In this document: piece by piece, positions 1 through 6,960 of the stretch
Layout of the letters: the number at the start of each line of letters is the position of its first letter
Numbering within the stretch: position 1 is the first letter of the stretch
Source of the DNA: an uncultured Sphingopyxis sp.
Lineage (GTDB): Bacteria > Pseudomonadota > Alphaproteobacteria > Sphingomonadales > Sphingomonadaceae
Assembly (NCBI GenBank): GCA_936933955.1
Contig: CAKZIN010000010.1
Location: 1-13,055, forward strand
Length of the DNA: 13,055 nucleotides
Direction of reading: 5' to 3'
The notes under the pieces: model-generated
What the model was told of the DNA's origin: nothing
The model's database searches: none
What the model saw: the letters and a program-made list of their open reading frames with translations, nothing else
Translations under genes and position numbers: made by a program

Positions 1-465
1 GAGGGCGGTGGCGGGCTTAGCGGGCCAGTCGGCGCGCCAGCTCCCGTCGCGCGCGCGCGCTTCGATGCGCAGGCCTCGCACCTTGTCGAGCAGCGTGCCC
101 GACGGCCCGGTCAGCGCGCCATCCGCCCGGCCCGAGCGGCGCATGAGCTTGCCGCCGTCGAGCCGCCACTCCACCCCGCTGAGCGCGTCGCGGGCGGAGG
201 TGAAGCGCATGCCCGTCGGCTCGATCACGAAGGCGGCGCGTCGCTGTCCCCCCGCATCGCGCCATGGCCGCGGCTGCGCGGCACTGAGGTCCGCGGCGAG
301 CAGCGCATCCAATCGCACCAGCGCGGACCCGTCGCTCAGGCGCCCCGCCGCTGCCTGCTGCGTGTCGACGCTGGTGCGCAGCAGCAGCACCCCCGCGCTC
401 GCGACGATCGCGAAAATCGCCAGCGCGACCATCATCTCGACCAGGGTGAAGCCGCGATCGTTCAA
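1..465 (-). CDS. gspJ: GspJ, type II secretion minor pseudopilin (3' end cut by window edge)
   Basis: Minor pseudopilin of the T2SS pseudopilus tip, which in known systems forms a complex with GspI and GspK in the inner membrane and periplasm. The 155 visible codons carry a very short leader (L/M-N-D-R-G) and then a class III prepilin signal: Gly5 before the cut, Phe6 at +1 and Glu10 at +5. A hydrophobic helix follows (ALAIFAIVASAGVLLLR). The body has pseudopilin-like segments such as VEWRLDGGKLMRR. The start is a TTG (465-463) overlapping the TGA of gspI as TTGA. No ATG or GTG lies nearby in frame, and an AAGG at 478-475 gives a reasonable ribosome site. The frame is open to base 1, so the C-terminus is missing; family members usually run to about 190-220 residues. 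Last visible gene of the operon; gspK is expected next. Confidence 0.87.
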   Translation of the reverse strand, partial: MNDRGFTLVEMMVALAIFAIVASAGVLLLRTSVDTQQAAAGRLSDGSALVRLDALLAADLSAAQPRPWRDAGGQRRAAFVIEPTGMRFTSARDALSGVEWRLDGGKLMRRSGRADGALTGPSGTLLDKVRGLRIEARARDGSWRADWPAKPATAL

Positions 466-836
466 CGCGGCGCGCCTTGCGCGGGCACCAGCAGCGACAG
501 CGCCGCGCGCCCGCCGCTCAGACCGGCGACGCGAATGTCGACCCGCGCGGTGCCCGGCACCGGCCCCCCGCTCACCGCGCGCTGGACGAGGAAGCTCGCC
601 CCGCCGTTGGTCACGCGCGACGAGCCTGCGGTGGGCGCACCTGGGGCGCTCGCCACCAGCGCGGCTTCGTTCTGCGCGACGATGCGCGCGAGCGTCGCCA
701 GCTCGACCTCGCTCGCGCTGCGTACCGCGAATGCGTCGAGCCGCACCAGCGCGAGGCCCGCGATCGCCAGCACCGCCAGCGCGACGAGCATCTCGATTAG
801 CGTGAAGCCGCCGTCGGAGGGTGGGCGGTGGGTCAC
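462..836 (-). CDS. gspI: GspI, type II secretion minor pseudopilin
   Basis: Minor pseudopilin, thought to nucleate the tip complex with GspJ and GspK. The 124-residue product has a 10-residue leader ending Gly-Gly, then Phe11 (+1) and Glu15 (+5) in GGFTLIEMLVALAVLAIAG. That is the prepilin peptidase signal plus the N-terminal transmembrane helix. The length suits the family (about 115-130). The start is a GTG (836-834) whose last two bases form the start of the gspH stop (GTGA overlap), so it is probably coupled to gspH translation. The stop in turn overlaps the TTG start of gspJ. GspI rather than GspH is inferred from the IEMLVALAVLAI motif, the short length and the position between gspH and gspJ. 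Confidence 0.87.
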   Translation of the reverse strand: MTHRPPSDGGFTLIEMLVALAVLAIAGLALVRLDAFAVRSASEVELATLARIVAQNEAALVASAPGAPTAGSSRVTNGGASFLVQRAVSGGPVPGTARVDIRVAGLSGGRAALSLLVPAQGAPR

Positions 837-1279
837 TGGACGGTCACGCTCCCCGCGCCGTCAATGCGGACGGTGGCGCGCGTGTCGCCGCGCGCAATGG
901 CGAGCTCGAGCGCCTGGTCGGGGAGGCCGAGCGCGTCGAACGTCACCCGCCCGCCGCCGTTCAGCGTGACGCCAGTGCCCTCGGCCCAGTCGTGCTGGTC
1001 GGCGGGGTCGGGGCGCCATTCGCCCTCCACCCGCCGCTCGACGCCATAGCCTGACGGCGCCACCCACAGCCGCTGCGGCGTGCCCGTAACGATCGCCCCA
1101 TCGCGCACCGCGGCGGCGCGCGCGGCAAAGCGGCTCGCCTCGGTCGCGGGGCTCCCTCCGGCGGGCGGGAGCGACAGCACCACCGCCGCGGTCAGCAGCC
1201 CGAGTACGCCGAGCGCGACCATCAGCTCGACCAGCGAAAAGCCGGTGTCGCAGGGGTGAGGGCTATTTCGCCTCGGCAT
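833..1279 (-). CDS. gspH: GspH, type II secretion minor pseudopilin
   Basis: GspH/FimT-type minor pseudopilin, placed at or near the pseudopilus tip. The 148-residue product has a 13-residue leader ending Thr-Gly13, then Phe14 (+1) and Glu18 (+5) in GFSLVELMVALGVLGLLTA. The C-terminal half shows the usual GspH features, including WVAPSGYGVERR and a VTLNGGGRVTFDALG stretch. I chose the ATG at 1279. It overlaps the end of gspG by 17 nt and is the only ATG that gives a normal short leader. The frame stays open upstream to 1423, but that would add a long arginine-rich stretch lying entirely inside gspG. There is no clear Shine-Dalgarno sequence before this ATG, so it probably relies on ribosomes finishing gspG. 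Confidence 0.86.
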   Translation of the reverse strand: MPRRNSPHPCDTGFSLVELMVALGVLGLLTAAVVLSLPPAGGSPATEASRFAARAAAVRDGAIVTGTPQRLWVAPSGYGVERRVEGEWRPDPADQHDWAEGTGVTLNGGGRVTFDALGLPDQALELAIARGDTRATVRIDGAGSVTVQ

Positions 1280-1721
1280 AAATGTCGGCGTTGAGCTCGC
1301 TGCCGCCCGGCGCCCCGTCCGCGCCCAGCGAGTAGATCGCGAACGGCTGGCCGCTCGGCCCCGGCGTCGCCAGCTGATAGGGGCGCCCCCACGGATCGTT
1401 GGGCAGCGACCGCACATAGCCACCCGGGCGATAACGCGACGGATCGGCGAGCCCCGCCGGAGCGGTCTTCAGCGCCGCGATGCCGTCACCGGCGCTCGGG
1501 TAGGTGAGGTTGTCGAGCCGATACTGCTCCATCGCGCTTTCGAGCGTGGCGATGTCGGCGCGCGCCTTGGTCACCATCGCGCGGTCCTGGCTCGGCAGGA
1601 CGTTGATCAGCACGACCACGCTCAATAGCCCGATGATGAAGATTACCACCATCAGCTCGGTCAGGGTGAAGCCGCGGTTGCGGCTTTGGTCATCTCGGGC
1701 GTGATCAGTGTCGGGAGTCAT
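1263..1721 (-). CDS. gspG: GspG, type II secretion major pseudopilin
   Basis: Major subunit of the pseudopilus, which is thought to act as a piston pushing exoproteins through the secretin. The 152-residue product has a 17-residue charged leader, a prepilin peptidase site (RNRG17 | F18), Glu22 at +5, and the hydrophobic helix ELMVVIFIIGLLSVVVLINV. The body has the GspG hallmarks: DIATLESAMEQYRLDN, TYPSAGDGIAAL, LPNDPWGRPYQ, and the C-terminal ...SLGADG..GG...NADI loop, which is the calcium-binding region in characterised GspG proteins. It starts 13 nt after the gspF stop. AAAGG at 1736-1732, which overlaps that stop, supplies a decent ribosome site. As the most abundant subunit it would be expected to be the best translated, and it has one of the clearer ribosome sites in the cluster. 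Confidence 0.96.
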   Translation of the reverse strand: MTPDTDHARDDQSRNRGFTLTELMVVIFIIGLLSVVVLINVLPSQDRAMVTKARADIATLESAMEQYRLDNLTYPSAGDGIAALKTAPAGLADPSRYRPGGYVRSLPNDPWGRPYQLATPGPSGQPFAIYSLGADGAPGGSELNADIYAEAK

Positions 1722-1734
1722 GGGAGTTGCGCCT

Positions 1735-2967
1735 TTATCCGCCTGCGAGGCTTTGCAGCTGCAGGATGGGGAGGAGGATGGAGAGGATGATCAGCGCGAC
1801 GGTGCCGCCCATCAGGATGATGATTGCGGGCTCGATCAGCGCCATCGTCGTCGTGGTGAAGCGGTCGAACTCCTGTTCGAGATAGTCCGCCGCGCGCGCC
1901 AGCATCAGTTCGAGCCGCCCCGCGCTCTCCCCGCTCGCGGCGAGGTAGGTGAGCAGCGGCGGGAACACGCCCGCGCCGCGCATCGCCGCCGACAGCGACC
2001 CGCCGCCGCGCACCTGCTCGGCGATGTCGGCGGTGGCGCTGCGCAGCGCATGGTTGCGGATGGTGGGGAGGGTCAGCGCGAGCCCCTCCACCAGCGGCAG
2101 TCGCGCATCGACCATCGTCGCCAGCGTGCGCGCGAAGCGGGCGGCGTGGAGGTCGCGGAGCAGGCGGCCGACCAGCGGCAGGCGGATGATCGCGCGGTCG
2201 AAGGCGAGCCTCGGCCCCGGCTGACGCAGCAGCGCGCCGAGCGCCACGCCGGCGAGCGCCAGTGCGATCAGCACCGCCCACCACCAGCTCGCCGCGAAGG
2301 CGGAAACGGCGATCACCGCCCGGGTCAGCCACGGCAATTGCTGGCCGACATTGTCGAACTGCTCGACCACGCGCGGCACGACGAAGATCATCAGCGCTGC
2401 CACCACCGCCACCGCGACGATCGCCAGCACGATCGGGTAGGCGAGTGTGGAGAGCAGCTTGCCACGCACCTCCGCCTGCCGTTCGAGCAGCGCGGACAGC
2501 CGCTCGAGGATTTCGGGGAGGCTGCCCGACGCCTCCCCCGCAGCGATCATCGCGCGGTAGAGCGGGGGGAAGCTCTTCGGTTCGCGCGCCATCGCATCGG
2601 CGAGGCGACGGCCTTCGACCACGCCCGCGTGGACCGCGCCGATGACGCCCGCGACATTGGCGCGCTCGCTCTGCCGCATTGCGGTGCGCAGCGCCTCCTC
2701 AATCGGGCTGACCTGAGTCAGCGTCGCGAGCTGACGGGTGAACAGCGCGAGGTCCTTGGCGCTGAGTTTCGCCGCGCGGGTGAGCAGCGCGGGGCCGCGC
2801 GGCGGCGCCTTGTCCTCCGCGGGGCGCGTGGAGGTCGGCTCGACCTTGACGACATAAAGCCGCCGCGCGGTCAGCTGCGCCGACGCCGCCCCACGGTCCG
2901 CCGCATCGAGCGTCCCCCGCTTCTCCCGCCCCGCCGGGTCGATCGCGATATAGGCGAAGGCGGCCAT
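1735..2967 (-). CDS. gspF: GspF, type II secretion inner-membrane platform protein
   Basis: Polytopic inner-membrane core of the T2SS platform, contacting the GspE ATPase and the pseudopilus. The 410 residues match the family length. Two repeated T2SSF domains are visible, at about 71-194 and 273-396, each with its G-E-x-S-G type motif (GEASG at 144-148, SGESAG at 345-350). Membrane segments lie at about 172-196, 218-247 and 374-402. The N-terminus (MAAFAYIAIDPAGREKRGTLDA) is typical of GspF. The ATG (2967-2965) follows the gspE TAA (2970-2968) with no intervening base. The sequence just upstream has no good Shine-Dalgarno, so initiation probably depends on termination of gspE translation. 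That matters because the end of gspE is a block of hairpin-forming repeats. Confidence 0.97.
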   Translation of the reverse strand: MAAFAYIAIDPAGREKRGTLDAADRGAASAQLTARRLYVVKVEPTSTRPAEDKAPPRGPALLTRAAKLSAKDLALFTRQLATLTQVSPIEEALRTAMRQSERANVAGVIGAVHAGVVEGRRLADAMAREPKSFPPLYRAMIAAGEASGSLPEILERLSALLERQAEVRGKLLSTLAYPIVLAIVAVAVVAALMIFVVPRVVEQFDNVGQQLPWLTRAVIAVSAFAASWWWAVLIALALAGVALGALLRQPGPRLAFDRAIIRLPLVGRLLRDLHAARFARTLATMVDARLPLVEGLALTLPTIRNHALRSATADIAEQVRGGGSLSAAMRGAGVFPPLLTYLAASGESAGRLELMLARAADYLEQEFDRFTTTTMALIEPAIIILMGGTVALIILSILLPILQLQSLAGG

Positions 2968-4701
2968 TTATGGTGCCGGGGGAGATTGCAATTCCCCCCT
3001 CCCGCCTGCGGGAGGGGTCGGGGGTGGGCCGGGTTCAGCACCAAGGCTCCCGGCTCCGCGCCCACCCCCAGCCCCTCCCGCAAGCGGGAGGGGAGGGTGT
3101 GGCTCTAGCCCCTCCCCTTCAGGGGAGGGGTTGGGGTGGGGTGGTGCGGTCGGCTCGCCGCCTGCCGGAGAGACCCCACCCCCGGCCCCTCCCCTGAAGG
3201 GGAGGGGGGAGGTTGGCGCCGCGCCGTCGTCGCTGCGCACGACCCGCAGCGCTTCTTCCGCGCTGGTGTCACCGCGCTCGACCGCGGCCCGGGCGCTTTC
3301 CGCCAGCGTCGGCGCGCGCGCGAAGGCGTGGGCGGATAATGCCGCTTCGTCTGTGCCTTCGCCGATCAGGCGGCGCAGTTCCTCATCCACCCGCACCGCT
3401 TCGTAGAGTCCGACGCGACCGCGATAGCCCGACCCGCCGCACGCTTCGCACCCCACCGGTCGGCGGCCGGTCAGTGCCTCAGCGCCCAGCGCACGGGCGA
3501 AGGCGGGTTCGACCTCCGCCGGCTCTGCGCAAACCTCACACAGCCGCCGCACCAGCCGCTGCGCGATCACGCAGCGTAGCGACGAGGCGATCAGGAACGG
3601 CTCAACCTTCAAATCCTTGAGCCGGGTGATCGCGCCGATGGCGTCGTTGGTGTGCACCGTCGACAGCACGAGGTGTCCAGTGAGCGAGGCCTGCACCGCG
3701 ATGTCCGCCGTCTCGCGGTCGCGGATTTCGCCGACCATCACGACATCGGGGTCCTGCCGCAAAATGGCGCGCAGGCCCGTCGCGAATTCCAGCCCGACGC
3801 GCGCATTGACCTGCGTCTGGCCGACCCCGTCGACGCTATATTCGACCGGATCCTCGATGGTCAGGATATTACGTTTGCCATCGTTCAGCCGAGCAAGCGC
3901 GGCGTAGAGCGTGGTCGTCTTGCCCGAACCGGTCGGCCCGGTGACGAGGATGATGCCGTTCGGCTGAGCCAGCGCGGCTTTGAGAATCTCATACGCATCG
4001 CCCGACAGGCCGAGCCGGTCGAAGGCGATCCCTGCGCTCTTGGTGTCGAGCAGGCGCATCACCACCCGCTCGCCGCCGCGCGCGGGGAGGGTGGAGACGC
4101 GCACGTCCAATGCGCGTCCGCCGAGCGTCAGCGAAATGCGCCCGTCCTGCGGCACGCGGCGCTCGGCGATGTCGAGCCGCGCCATGACCTTGACCCGGCT
4201 GACCAGCACAGCGGCGACGCGCGCGGGCATCCGCAGCACCTCACGCAAAATGCCGTCGATGCGCATCCGCACCACCAGCGCGCTTTCGTAAGGTTCGATG
4301 TGGATGTCGCTGACGCCCTGCCGCGCGGCGTCGGCGATGATCGTGTTGATGAGGCGGATGGCGGGTGCATCGTCGGCGCTGTCGAGCAGGTCCTCCGCGC
4401 TCGGCAGGTCGTGGCCGAGCGCGTCGAGCCCTTCGCTACCGGCAATCGCCCCCGCCATCGCCGCCTGCGAATCGAGCGCATAATGCTCCGACAGCAGCGC
4501 GTCGAAGCGTTCGGCGTCGACCATTTCGACCGCTGCGATGGGTCGCCCGAGATGGCGGCGCAACTCGATCAGCATCGCCGCCGCGGTCCCCTCACGCAGC
4601 ACCGCGACGGGCGCTTCGGCGCTACCTCCGATCAGCACGCCCCCTTCACGCGCGGCGGCGTAGGGGATTGCGGCGGTGGAGAGGTCGGGCGCGCTCGCCA
4701 T
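2968..4701 (-). CDS. gspE: GspE, type II secretion ATPase with a repeat-encoded C-terminal tail
   Basis: Cytoplasmic AAA-type hexameric ATPase that powers pseudopilus assembly. Residues 1-110 are the N-terminal domain and about 114-490 the catalytic core. Visible motifs are Walker A GPTGSGKT (255-262), the Asp box (TIEDPVE, 281-287), Walker B (VMVGEIRD, 321-328), the His box (TGHLVLSTVHTND, 341-353), and the four-cysteine zinc site C388/C391 and C418/C421 typical of GspE. The family normally ends around 490-500 residues, and homology-like sequence stops near EEALRVVRSDDG (about 483-493). The remaining 80 or so residues are Pro/Gly-rich and are encoded almost wholly by two palindromic repeat doublets (2996-3207). 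The stop codon directly abuts gspF. The start ATG is 9 nt after the gspD stop. The core assignment is very secure; any role for the tail is unknown. Confidence 0.97.
   Translation of the reverse strand: MASAPDLSTAAIPYAAAREGGVLIGGSAEAPVAVLREGTAAAMLIELRRHLGRPIAAVEMVDAERFDALLSEHYALDSQAAMAGAIAGSEGLDALGHDLPSAEDLLDSADDAPAIRLINTIIADAARQGVSDIHIEPYESALVVRMRIDGILREVLRMPARVAAVLVSRVKVMARLDIAERRVPQDGRISLTLGGRALDVRVSTLPARGGERVVMRLLDTKSAGIAFDRLGLSGDAYEILKAALAQPNGIILVTGPTGSGKTTTLYAALARLNDGKRNILTIEDPVEYSVDGVGQTQVNARVGLEFATGLRAILRQDPDVVMVGEIRDRETADIAVQASLTGHLVLSTVHTNDAIGAITRLKDLKVEPFLIASSLRCVIAQRLVRRLCEVCAEPAEVEPAFARALGAEALTGRRPVGCEACGGSGYRGRVGLYEAVRVDEELRRLIGEGTDEAALSAHAFARAPTLAESARAAVERGDTSAEEALRVVRSDDGAAPTSPLPFRGGAGGGVSPAGGEPTAPPHPNPSPEGEGLEPHPPLPLAGGAGGGRGAGSLGAEPGPPPTPPAGGRGELQSPPAP
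2996..3093. repeat. REPIN-like doublet A (two inverted REP-type palindromes)
   Basis: Two hairpin units point at each other. Unit 1 has a perfect 10-bp stem (cccctcccgc at 2996-3005, loop ct, gcgggagggg at 3008-3017) followed by a G-rich flank (3018-3028). Unit 2 has the mirrored C-rich flank (3061-3071) and then the same 10-bp stem (3072-3081 with 3084-3093, loop aa). The spacer between the flanks is 32 nt. The whole 98-nt doublet lies inside the gspE reading frame. The arrangement matches REP doublets (REPIN/BIME elements), normally spread by a RAYT transposase; no such gene is in this window. Confidence 0.85.
3109..3207. repeat. REPIN-like doublet B (two inverted REP-type palindromes)
   Basis: Second doublet, 15 nt from doublet A and almost the same length (99 nt). 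Unit 3 is a 9-bp stem (cccctcccc at 3109-3117, loop ttca, ggggagggg at 3122-3130) plus a G-rich flank (3131-3141). Unit 4 has the mirrored flank (3175-3185) and stem (3186-3194 with 3199-3207, loop tgaa). Each stem-loop is 22 nt, as in doublet A, but the stem sequence belongs to a slightly different subtype. It too is translated in the gspE frame. Confidence 0.85.
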
Positions 4702-4710
4702 GCTCGGCCG

Positions 4711-6960
4711 TCAGCGCGGCGGCGGAGGTGCAGCGGTCACGGGGGGCACCTGGCTTTGCGGCACCTGGCTCGCCGGGATGGGGATGACGACCGGGGCGGA
4801 GCTTTGCGGGCGCGCGTCGATGATCGAACTGGGCGCGATCAGCACGTCGTCGGGGCGCGGCGTCACCACCGGCGGCACGGTGCCGAGATAGTCGCGCACC
4901 AGATTGTCGATCTCCGGCTCCGCATCGGGATTGCGCAGCCACTGTTCGCGCCGGATGTAGCCGTAACGCTGCGCGGTCATCGCCGCATTATCCTCACGGC
5001 TGTTGAGGATCGTCGGGCGGATGAAGACCATCAGGTTGGTCTTGGACCGGCTGCGCGAGCGGCTGCGGAACAGCTGGCCGATGATCGGAATGTCCGACAG
5101 CAGCGGGATGCGCTCGATCGTGCGGCGCTCGTCGTCGTTGAGGAGGCCGCCGATGGCGAGAATCTCGCCATTGTCGACGGTCAGCACCGTGTCGAACGCG
5201 CGCTTGTTGATGATGAGGTCGGACGAGCGCGAGCTGACCGGGCCGGCAACGCTCGACACTTCCTGGCGCAGGTAGAGCTTGATCTCTCCGCTGGCGTTGA
5301 TCTGCGGCGTGACGTCGAGCTTTATGCCGACTTCCTCGCGCTGGACGGTGCGGAAAGCGTTGTCGAAGTTCTGGCTGAGGCGCTCGCCGGTGGTGATCGG
5401 CACGTCCTGCCCGACGAGGAATCGCGCGGGCTGGTTGTCGAGCGTGACGATGTGCGGCGTCGCGAGCAGGTTGGACGCGGTGTCGCTTTGCACCGCGTTG
5501 ATGATCGCGCCGAAGATGGTGTTGCGGCCGATGTCCCCGGCGAAGCCGGCAAAGCCGCCCGCGGCGGAGAGCAGCTGCTGGATCGCGGTCTGCGCGACCT
5601 CTGGCCCGAAAGGATTCGTGTTGGTGGTGGTAACGACGTTGCCGTTGATCGTCGTCGTCTGCTGCGAGAGGGCGTAGCCGCCGACCGCCGCTCCCACCGC
5701 CAGGATCGAGGGGTTGGCGTTAGAATAGTTGGTGGCGAGGAACGGCGCGTTGCGCCCACCGAGCAGGAACTGCACCCCCAGCTGGCGCGCGGCGGCATCG
5801 CCGATCTCCACCACGATCGCTTCGACCAGAACCTGCGGGCGGCGCACGTCGAGCTGGCGGATCAGTTCGCCCAGCTGGCGCTGCACGTCGGGGTTGGCGG
5901 CGACGATGATCGCGTTGACCCCTTCGTAGCGGGTGACGATCGCCGGGCCGCGGCGCACGATGCTGTTACCCGCGCCACCGCCAGCCGTGGTCTGTGCAGG
6001 AACCGCGCGCTCGATCGGCTGGCTGGCGGAGGCATTGCCGTTGCCGCCTTCGGGGGGATTGTAAGGGCTCGAGGGACCGCGCTGCGAAGCGCCGGTGGTG
6101 GGCGCAGCGGGGTCGCTGCCGCCGCCGATCAGCTGTTGCAGCGTCGGCAGCAGTCGCGCCGCGTCGGCGTGCTGCAGCGTGTAGACGCGGATCTCCGCCG
6201 CGCTTGCCGCTCGGTTGTCGAGCTGCTGCGCCAGCGCGGCGAGCCGCTCCACCTCACGCGCGTCGCCGCGAATGGCGATGCTGTTGGAGCCGTCGAACGG
6301 CGCGATCGACACGCCGCCCGGCGCGCCGGGCCCCGCCGCCCCGCCGAGCTGGCGCAGGCTCTCCGCAATCTCCCGCGCGCCTGCGTTGCGCAAATTGATG
6401 ATCCGTTGCGTCGTCGTATCGCGGTCGAGCGTCGCGGCGAGCGCGCGGATGCGGCGCACATTGTCGGCGTAGTCGGCGATGACCAGGCTGTTGGCCGCGC
6501 GATTCGCGGTAAGCGAGCCTGCGCTGCTGACCAGCGGGCGCAGCGTTTCGATGGCGCTCGCAGCGTCGGCGCGCTGGAGGCGGATGACGTCGGTGACGAG
6601 CGCGTTCGCGGGTGCACCGCGGCTGCCGAGCCGCGACGGCTGCGTCGCCGCGCCCTCCGCCGGCTGCACGCGGTAGGCACCGTTGCCCATCGGGATCGCG
6701 ACGAGACCGTTGGCGCGCAGGGTGGAGAGCACCACCTCGAAATATTCGGCGCGCGAGAGTGGCCGGTCGGTGACCGCGGTCACCCGCGCCTGCACACGGC
6801 CGTCGACCACGAAGGTGCGCCCGGTAACGCGCGCCGCGTCGGTCAGGAACGCGCGCACGTCGGCATCGCGCACGTTGATCTGGTTCTGCGCGGCAAGCGG
6901 CGCGGGGACGGCCAGCACCAACGACAGCGCGGCGGTGAGACGGAGTGCGGATCGCTTCAT
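4711..6960 (-). CDS. gspD: GspD, type II secretion outer-membrane secretin
   Basis: Secretin that forms the multimeric outer-membrane channel. The 749 residues start with a Sec signal peptide (Lys2, Arg3, hydrophobic core, probable cut after PLAAQ at about 25). Next come N0 (about 26-100, INVRDADVRAFLTDAARVTG), N1 (about 120-181) and N2 (about 184-250). An N3 domain (about 255-372) is interrupted by a Gly/Ser/Pro/Asn-rich linker (about 281-338). The secretin core is at about 377-652, including VGIKLDVTPQI, GEILAIGGLL and IPLLSDIPIIGQLF, with an RSRSRSRSK run just after. The C-terminal 95 residues are Pro-rich and may serve as a pilotin- or anchor-binding tail; no N-terminal lipobox is seen. 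The ATG overlaps the gspC stop (ATGA). Confidence 0.97.
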   Translation of the reverse strand: MKRSALRLTAALSLVLAVPAPLAAQNQINVRDADVRAFLTDAARVTGRTFVVDGRVQARVTAVTDRPLSRAEYFEVVLSTLRANGLVAIPMGNGAYRVQPAEGAATQPSRLGSRGAPANALVTDVIRLQRADAASAIETLRPLVSSAGSLTANRAANSLVIADYADNVRRIRALAATLDRDTTTQRIINLRNAGAREIAESLRQLGGAAGPGAPGGVSIAPFDGSNSIAIRGDAREVERLAALAQQLDNRAASAAEIRVYTLQHADAARLLPTLQQLIGGGSDPAAPTTGASQRGPSSPYNPPEGGNGNASASQPIERAVPAQTTAGGGAGNSIVRRGPAIVTRYEGVNAIIVAANPDVQRQLGELIRQLDVRRPQVLVEAIVVEIGDAAARQLGVQFLLGGRNAPFLATNYSNANPSILAVGAAVGGYALSQQTTTINGNVVTTTNTNPFGPEVAQTAIQQLLSAAGGFAGFAGDIGRNTIFGAIINAVQSDTASNLLATPHIVTLDNQPARFLVGQDVPITTGERLSQNFDNAFRTVQREEVGIKLDVTPQINASGEIKLYLRQEVSSVAGPVSSRSSDLIINKRAFDTVLTVDNGEILAIGGLLNDDERRTIERIPLLSDIPIIGQLFRSRSRSRSKTNLMVFIRPTILNSREDNAAMTAQRYGYIRREQWLRNPDAEPEIDNLVRDYLGTVPPVVTPRPDDVLIAPSSIIDARPQSSAPVVIPIPASQVPQSQVPPVTAAPPPPR

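Noticed and set aside
8..805. 265-codon plus-strand open frame opposite gspJ and gspI
   Set aside because: Arg/Ala/Pro-rich shadow; the minus strand holds two pseudopilins with clear prepilin signals.
461..1700. Dispersed repeat of about 25 bp found in gspG, H, I and J
   Set aside because: The near-identical stretches encode the shared prepilin cleavage and helix motif (GF[TS]LxExMVAL), so common ancestry and protein constraint explain them.
1708..3108. 466-codon plus-strand open frame opposite gspF
   Set aside because: Arg/Gln/His-rich translation with no recognisable domain; it mirrors the codon bias of gspF and runs into the repeat block.
2996..3207. CRISPR-like array or cluster of transcription terminators
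   Set aside because: The units are self-palindromic, alternate in orientation and have unequal spacings, unlike CRISPR repeats. The hairpins are followed by no T-run on either strand, and they lie inside an open frame.
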